Positions 58,036 to 64,000 of a stretch of 64,000 bases of DNA are shown in pieces. Made by a program: the position numbers and the translations under genes. Every line of letters starts with the position of its first letter. Positions within the stretch are counted from its first letter, which is position 1. Source of the DNA: Schistosoma haematobium (taxonomy: Eukaryota > Platyhelminthes > Trematoda > Strigeidida > Schistosomatidae); contig NC_067199.1 in NCBI RefSeq assembly GCF_000699445.3, forward strand, positions 28,480,402-28,544,401. Reading direction: 5' to 3'. Under the pieces are notes generated by a model. That model searched no databases. It saw nothing but the letters and a program-made list of their open reading frames with translations, and was not told where the DNA came from.

Positions 58036-60598
58036 CTGAAAATTGGATAGAAATTAGGCAAAATATGATTTACACCTTTTGTAATGAAATGTATGTTGAG
58101 CCTATGTCAAGTGATAACATGTTTGGTTTGAACAAGTACATTTGAAACGTTCATATACAACAACAGCCTGTCATATCAGGCCTAATTACCTAGTGTGACC
58201 AAGTAACTGATTGAGTGCACTTAATTTGTATAAGACAGTTTAACACTTATTGAATCCTATCTCTGTTAAACAATTTTAAGTATTATGAGCTGGTGAAACG
58301 AAATGTATCTCATTTAGAACACGGATATAACTAGAGAAGTTGTGGAAGTGGATTCCGAACTTTAATAGAGTTATATATTATATTCATTATGTTATTCCTG
58401 TTTTGTGGTCAGGAAGACGGTTTAAATCGTAATTATATGAAATGTGATGTTGGTCAACTGCATTTTAACACTTTTGTTAGTTACGTATTTTGAGAAGAGG
58501 ATGGGGTAGCAAATCATTTTTCATCTAAACAACATCTCTAGTTGTAAAATTGAATTTATATAAATACTGTTTTTCATAAACACTCTAACATAATGTAGAC
58601 TAAGATGGCTGGGAAAATGTATTTCTGTTTATCATCGAGAGTGAACATTAGCATACTATGAATTCCGATCTTGTGCTGATGATTTGCGATTGTTTTCAGG
58701 TAACGAGTTTGATAACTCCAATGCGTACTCAAGGTTATACAGATAACAATTCATTGTGAAGTTGCGAAGCAGATCACAAAGATGAGCACAAGTTTAGTAA
58801 ATGCTTTTTCTTTGGCAAGTTTCGCCCATGTAATTCCTATGTATTTCGTAATGCGTTTGATGACATAAACGTTTTCTTAGTATCACGTCTAGAGTGAGAA
58901 ATGTAGTAGGACAATATACCACTTTTTCATTCTCAAATCATTTTAAAAAGTATTAGTAAAAACAGTTGTACCATACACCACGTTATTCAGATGAGTTGTT
59001 CAATTATTACCTTACTTAACGTTTTACAAAGCATATCCAAGCTATTGCATTTTTGATACTTATAGATGTAGAAGTTAGAATACATTCAACAAAATGATAA
59101 ATCAGTAGAATTGTAGTTGAACAGCAGCATGTAATGGGTCACCTTTTCCTGATAGAAGCTTGAGGTGCTTTAGATAGGCCATAAAACATTTCACCTAATT
59201 GATCTAAAAGTGTTTCTGTTCAGGAATATTAACATCAGAGACTATTTAGACGCTAAACTGATTTTGAACGCGGAGTATGTCTCTTAAGTACTGATTACTA
59301 CATAGGTGATTATTATAAAAATATCATAAAACAACTGGATATGTTGCATCATTAGTTCGGAAAGCCAGCAGAATATACACCTAGCTCAACCATGTTCATC
59401 AGTAATGACCAGAACATTTTCACTTGTCTGATCGAATGTGTCACTTCACATTGAAGATCAATAAAAATTATACTCCATAGAATTTCTTCCGTGAAAAGTA
59501 TCGTGTTGGTAAGCATTAAAAGAGGAATTTTAATTCATTGAACCGAGAAATAATCTTCAAAAGATCCGAGTGAAGAAATTGTCACCAGTTGGAAATGTAA
59601 AGGTTAAATAGTTAGGCGACAGAAAAATAAAATTCATCTTCCTGTAAAATTACAGGGAAGTGGGTATTCACATAAATAAGCATTGTATGGATGAAAATTT
59701 CACCTAATATTTGAATGGCTAAGTATTTCATTTTTGAACATACAGTAAGTATATTAATATTTTACAGATATTATTTTCATTGTAGTCGAAAGTAACTAGC
59801 AGGTAGTGCAATAAATTGTGTTCAGCTTTTAACAAAACTAGTTTATTTGTATTGGAACTGAAAATAATCAATTTCGATGACTGACAATATAAGAAAGATG
59901 TCAAAGTATCCATTGATTCAACACATTTAATATGAACCCACCTAGGTTCTGTATATTTACAGTGCTTATGTACCGAAATGTCACCATCACGATAGAGTAA
60001 GCAACTTTTTCTCCTCTATTCATTTTGTAACTTTCTAGATAGATAGCATATGCTGTAGGCAGTGATAAAAAACATGACCAACTGAGGCACTAAATTGATC
60101 AGTACTGAAGGGAAACAAATTGATTCAAAACATTGATAAGTTTACTTTCACAAGATATTCAAAACGACGAAAACTAACAGTTGTTGTGAAGACTTAGGGA
60201 ACATCTAAATTCAATATTTCACAACGAAGGCCAATGAGGAATTTCACTTGGTGTTTCAATCGACATCCTATGTTTAAGCAACATTCAATGCTTCAGATAT
60301 GATCATATGGTGTAGAGTGTACCTTATTATTTTTTTGACTAGATTTTAAACGTTGAAGTATTTACCCGTTTCATACTTAAGCATATAACACAACTAATAT
60401 TTAAAGAAGCTACTAAACTTAGTGCACTCACGAATGATGGTGAGAATACAAAGATATGTGTTGACAGTGTTAAGGTCTTAAGTCTTGTAAATCACAGTAT
60501 TTTTTTCATCACGGAATTCTGATAACGTGATTCAAGTATTTGTCCAGAAGATCGGTGTTTAGAATTCGTCTCACAAGTTGGTGGTATTCAATAGAATA
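58036..60598. other. AT-rich DNA without recognised gene
   Basis: 2.5 kb with only short open frames; no repeat family identified. Confidence 0.4.
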
Positions 60599-60954
60599 AA
60601 TAGACGTTAAGTATGTGGTAGACCAAACAATATATGAACTGAAAAAATAATAACAAAGCTATTGAGTGGAAACAGTAATGTTATAATATATCAGTTATAC
60701 GTTATAAACACAAAAAAATTAGGGACGTTACTTAATTCAGCTTGCTTGTACGTGTTCAGATTGAGATTGGTACCAGAGTTAACAATTATAGATGATTAAT
60801 GATTCTAGAAAGATTGTTGTGCTTCCAGTGATATAGCCAAACGTAGAATATAATATAAATGTGGCTACAGTCTGTAGTGACTCACGTTTATCACGAGAAC
60901 ACGACTGGTTTAATAAAAACAATTATTATTATAACCAACTGTACCAGTGTTTGT

Positions 60955-61253
60955 AAGCAAAGATGGATAGTGGCTAGCAGTGGAATCCAGGACGCACGTT
61001 TCGTCCTGTTTGGGACTCGTCCGCTGGATGTACCTGCATCTCAGAGTTGATGTTCACTCTGGGACTCGAACTCAGTACCGTTCGCTTCAAACGCCATCGC
61101 GTTATCCACTTAGCTACTGAGTCTGCTTACAATGCTTGTAAATTAAGGCAATATCGAGGCATACGCACAGTATGCACATATACCAATAAGAGACTGATTA
61201 ATTTCAGTCCAAAAACATCAATGGAAAGATTCAAATAAAAACAATATCAAGTG
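60955..61253 (-). mobile_element. Smα-family SINE inserted in LTR, 17-bp target duplication
   Basis: actgtaccagtgtttgt occurs at 60938-60954 and 61254-61270, a perfect 17-bp duplication. The insert is a minus-strand SINE with hammerhead (60985-61029), tRNA-like head and a tail shared with 38610-38770. The uninterrupted LTR copy at 63392 confirms the insertion. Confidence 0.85.
60985..61029 (-). ncRNA. Hammerhead ribozyme copy with one core change
   Basis: ATCCAG, CGGACGAG, TCCCAAACAGGA, CGAAAC, GTGC-GTC, CTGGAT on the minus strand. Stem I is perfect, but the invariant U of CUGA is G, which should inactivate it. Confidence 0.7.
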
Positions 61254-62008
61254 ACTGTACCAGTGTTTGTTTTAACGTGCTTTTGTTTGACTATGCTAAT
61301 GACAGCTATTTTGTGCTTCCATTCTTTCACTTACACTTTGATTGTAACTTCGCGCGAATTCGGTTGCCTTCTGTAACCAAGGTTGTATCCTGACACGATC
61401 TCGGTATCCCCTCGATGCCACGAGATCGCCAGCTAATAAACCTCGACTTGGTCCATTAATCGCCTTTTGATATTTGGCTTCTCGGGGATTTTATGGAGTC
61501 ATTTAGAACGAGCTTCTTACGCCTTCTGATTTATTTGGCACGTGTTTCTTAGTAGCGGTGTTCATAGTTAACCTCAACACGACGCCACGCTACAAGTCTA
61601 TAAATGTAGACAGTAGACGATTTAGAGCTCAGTTATCACAACCGCGAGCAATGGAGAACAAGAGGTGTGTATAGTAGTGTGTTTGTTAGCAGATAACAGC
61701 ATGTGTCATGTTATGCGTGTAAAACGACAGAAAAATTGTGTTCAAGGACATACACTTCAACAACATGTACAATCATTTAGTAGTAAATGTACAGACTGAA
61801 AAATTAACAAGTTAAATACAAATAACATGAAAAACTATTTATAAAATAAGTTTGTCACCACAAGTAAGCTATTTAAACAATAAGTATATAAATGTGCTAT
61901 ACGATTCGCAGTATAATCTTCAATAGGTCTACTTATAAAGTACACCACAGAATATTCGTAAAAACCGCCAAAATCGATTGTTGAGAGACATTTTACAAAA
62001 CTGACTAC

Positions 62009-62225
62009 CAATCTGAAACACAGGTTGACGACACTATCATGGAGAGGTTTTCACTAATCCTTGAAGTTAACAGTGCCTCCATTTTGATCGTTAGACTGGT
62101 GCCCGTTGGAGGAGTTGGGATTCGAGGAAATAAATGGACGTTGAATCGCATCTTCATACTGGAATCATTTGTGTCATTGCAAAGAGTAGACGAAACGCTT
62201 GTCTGAGTTGTCATTGAGAACTGGG
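62009..62225 (-). CDS. Unassigned minus-strand exon candidate (possible ZP-like segment)
   Basis: The acceptor CCTTCCCAG follows a pyrimidine-rich stretch; donor TG|GTAGTC. The exon reads FSMTTQTSVSSTLCNDTNDS, then KMRFNVHLFPRIPTPPTGTS and LTIKMEALLTSRISENLSMI to STCVSD. The strand pattern with a late Cys recalls the second half of ZP domains, but I cannot confirm it. No neighbour exon was assigned. Confidence 0.4.
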
Positions 62226-62425
62226 AAGGCCAGGGTAAATATTGAAAGACAGATTGAGTCTTGATGTGCATATTTCGCGAAATATATTTTCTTACATATC
62301 TATAAATTGTCATTCGTAAGGTGATTTGTATTAACGTGAGTAGATTATCAACCTGTTTTATTTATACGAAACTTAATCAACAGTGATATATTTGTCTTAA
62401 GAACCGATTTATAACTTTTCAGATT

Positions 62426-62945
62426 GTAGTGGACCAGACAATGTACGAGCGTAAAAAATATTAACAAAGTTATTTAAGATTAATAGTAATGTTAATGTAT
62501 ATAAGTTAATTGGTACAAATACAACAGAAAATAGGGAATTTGCTTAAATTCACCGAATTTATGCGTGTTCGGATTTGGTCCGGTGCTGAAAATCCACAAT
62601 TATAAATGTTTGATTATTCCAATCAAGTTGATGAACCCTCTAATAATATAATTCAATGTAAGGTATGATATATTCCCAAATACAGTCTATAAATGTAGAT
62701 AATATTTGAGTTAGGCTTCAGTTAACTCAATCACAAATGAATGTAGAACGAAGGATATGTGTGCAACAATGTATTTGTTAGCAATCAATAGTATGTCATA
62801 CAATGTAAGTTACACAACAGAAAGTGTGTTCAAGGTCATTCACTTAAACAACACGTACAATCGTTTAATGATAAATGTACAGATTGTGGAAATAAACAAA
62901 ATAAATGCAAATGCTATCAAAAACTACTTACAAAATAAGTTTATT
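62426..62945 (+). repeat. Duplicated segment, copy 2 (empty site retained)
   Basis: Paralogue of 60599-61860. The junction aatacagtctataaatg near 62683-62699 corresponds to the point where copy 1 carries the LTR, so this copy shows the pre-insertion state. Open frames here, such as 62757-63074, are not supported as genes. Confidence 0.75.
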
Positions 62946-63391
62946 ATGCCTATCTTCACACCCCCCCCCTCAGAGTGTCCGGAGGTAACACTGGTTCTAA
63001 TAACAACAAAAACAAAAAATGGTGAAGATAGGTATGACATGCACCTTAGTAATATACAATGTGTTATTGTGTAAAATAGTATTAGTGTAGTATATCATAA
63101 CAACCACAGAAAAAAATATATTCCAAGTCTTGGTTTGCTAATAAAACTACTAATGTGCAAGAATGTTGTATGGTGTTTGAACGAACTAATGATACCTTTG
63201 TACTTGTTGAATGCTCGATTTCGAATTCCAAATACGATACATTCGTTTGTACTTGTGTCGTAATTCTTGATTCGATTTCGTTATTTCTGGGACTCTTAGT
63301 TCGTACTATAATTCAAATAATACGAAACATTACACTGGCGTCGCGATGGAAAAGTTAGATATTCTTTCAACTTTGGAAGCTTTCGAGGATT
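62946..63391. other. Spacer before the LTR retrotransposon
   Basis: It contains a run of nine Cs at about 62961 and an 11-bp inverted repeat, cctatcttcac (62949-62959) and gtgaagatagg (63023-63033). Nothing else is recognised. Confidence 0.5.
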
Positions 63392-64000
63392 TGTAGTGAC
63401 TCACGTTTATCACGAGAACACGACTGGTTTAATAAAAACAATTATTATTATAACCAATTGTACCAGTGCTTGTTTTAATGTGCTTTTGTTTGACTGTGCC
63501 AATGACAGCTATTTTGTGCTTCCATTTCTTTACTTACACTTCGATTGTAACTTCGCGCGAATTCGGTTATCTTCTGTAACCAAGGTTGTATCCTGACACG
63601 GTCTCGGTATCCCCTCGATGCCACGAGATCGCCAGCGAATATATCTTGATTTGGTCCATTAATCGCCTTCTGATATTTGGCTTCTCGGGGATTTTATGGA
63701 TTTATTTGGTTATTCGCTGAAAAATTCCCATTATATTAAAATGGTTATGTCCAACCTTCGCCTTCTGATTAACTTGGCATGTGTTTCTCTGTAGCGGTGT
63801 TCATAGTTAACCTCAACACGACAGCACGCTACAATTGGTGACCCGTATCTTGGAACACGCCTCAACTTCTGATCAAATCTTCCAAAGAAGCCAATTCGGT
63901 GAGTCTATGATTTATCTATCCACGTCTGTCGTATATTTTCATATTTAATATATAATATACTCGACATGACGGATAACGATAAGAATAGTATTAATATAAT
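63392..64000 (+). mobile_element. LTR retrotransposon, family B: 5' LTR and start of internal region
   Basis: The LTR is 63392-63833, TGTAGTGACTCACG to GCACGCTACA, 442 bp. It is followed two bases later by TGGTGACCCG, in the position and style of a primer-binding site. The internal region runs off the window, so gag/pol content and clade cannot be judged. The LTR has about 30 bases (attcgctgaaaaattcccat region) absent from the solo copy at 60873. Confidence 0.75.

Larger units (their letters stand above)
60873..61594 (+). mobile_element. Solo LTR, family B, with nested SINE and agtc target duplication
   Basis: It starts TGTAGTGACTCACG and ends CACGCTACA, with perfect TGTAG/CTACA ends. It is flanked by agtc at 60869-60872 and agtc at 61595-61598. 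Its sequence matches the LTR at 63392-63833. Removing the SINE leaves about 406 bp. The paralogous site at about 62687 lacks the LTR. Confidence 0.85.
60599..61860 (+). repeat. Duplicated segment, copy 1 (interrupted by an LTR)
   Basis: 60599-60872 and 61595-61860 match, in order, 62426-62690 and 62687-62945. Examples are gtagaccaaacaatatatga against gtggaccagacaatgtacga, and agtctataaatgtagacagt against agtctataaatgtagataat. Copy 1 is split by the solo LTR. Divergence is moderate, so the duplication is old. Confidence 0.75.

Noticed and set aside
1..64000. CRISPR array, bacterial operon features, spliced-leader RNA or rRNA genes
   Set aside because: There are no regularly spaced direct repeats of CRISPR type. 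The intron-rich genes are eukaryotic, and no spliced-leader or rRNA sequence was seen.

Overview
The window looks like nuclear DNA of a schistosome (blood fluke) or a close trematode. It is AT-rich, has long introns with short exons, carries (TA)n microsatellites, and is full of elements typical of Schistosoma: an SR2-like RTE LINE, a second LINE family, and tRNA-headed SINEs of the Smα type with hammerhead ribozymes. The species is inferred; no rRNA or mitochondrial marker is present.

Layout. Positions 1-12.5 kb hold repeats and no convincing + strand gene: solo LTRs, an SR2 3' fragment, SINEs, and a SINE composite with a perfect 157-bp inverted repeat. From 15.0 down to 12.6 kb on the minus strand are six in-phase exons of a leishmanolysin/invadolysin-type (M8) metalloprotease, with signal peptide and HExxHxxGF zinc motif; its 3' exons were not found. 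From 17.6 to 47.2 kb on the plus strand, eleven in-phase exons give about 1,530 residues of a p190RhoGAP-like protein. Its N-terminal GTPase domain is clear and its middle probably holds pseudoGTPase segments. No RhoGAP domain is visible in the window. Its introns contain two LINEs (about 21.4-25.3 and 30.6-33.7 kb) and fragments.

At 51.8-55.2 kb on the same strand are the last three exons of RAD50 (signature motif, Walker B, D-loop, switch His and natural C-terminus), with no other RAD50 exon in the window. p190 exon 11 and the first RAD50 exon have compatible splice phase. The options are a rearranged or chimeric locus, a gene fragment, nesting, or an assembly join.

From 55.2 to 64 kb are small foldback elements, a SINE with an apparently intact hammerhead core, two or three unassigned exon candidates, and a locally duplicated segment. 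One copy of that segment holds a solo LTR with a SINE inside it, while the other keeps the empty site. The window ends just inside an LTR retrotransposon whose 5' LTR is at 63392-63833.

There is no operon structure. The protease and the p190-like gene are divergently oriented across about 2.6 kb. All exon boundaries were read by eye from GT/AG sites, phase continuity and family resemblance.
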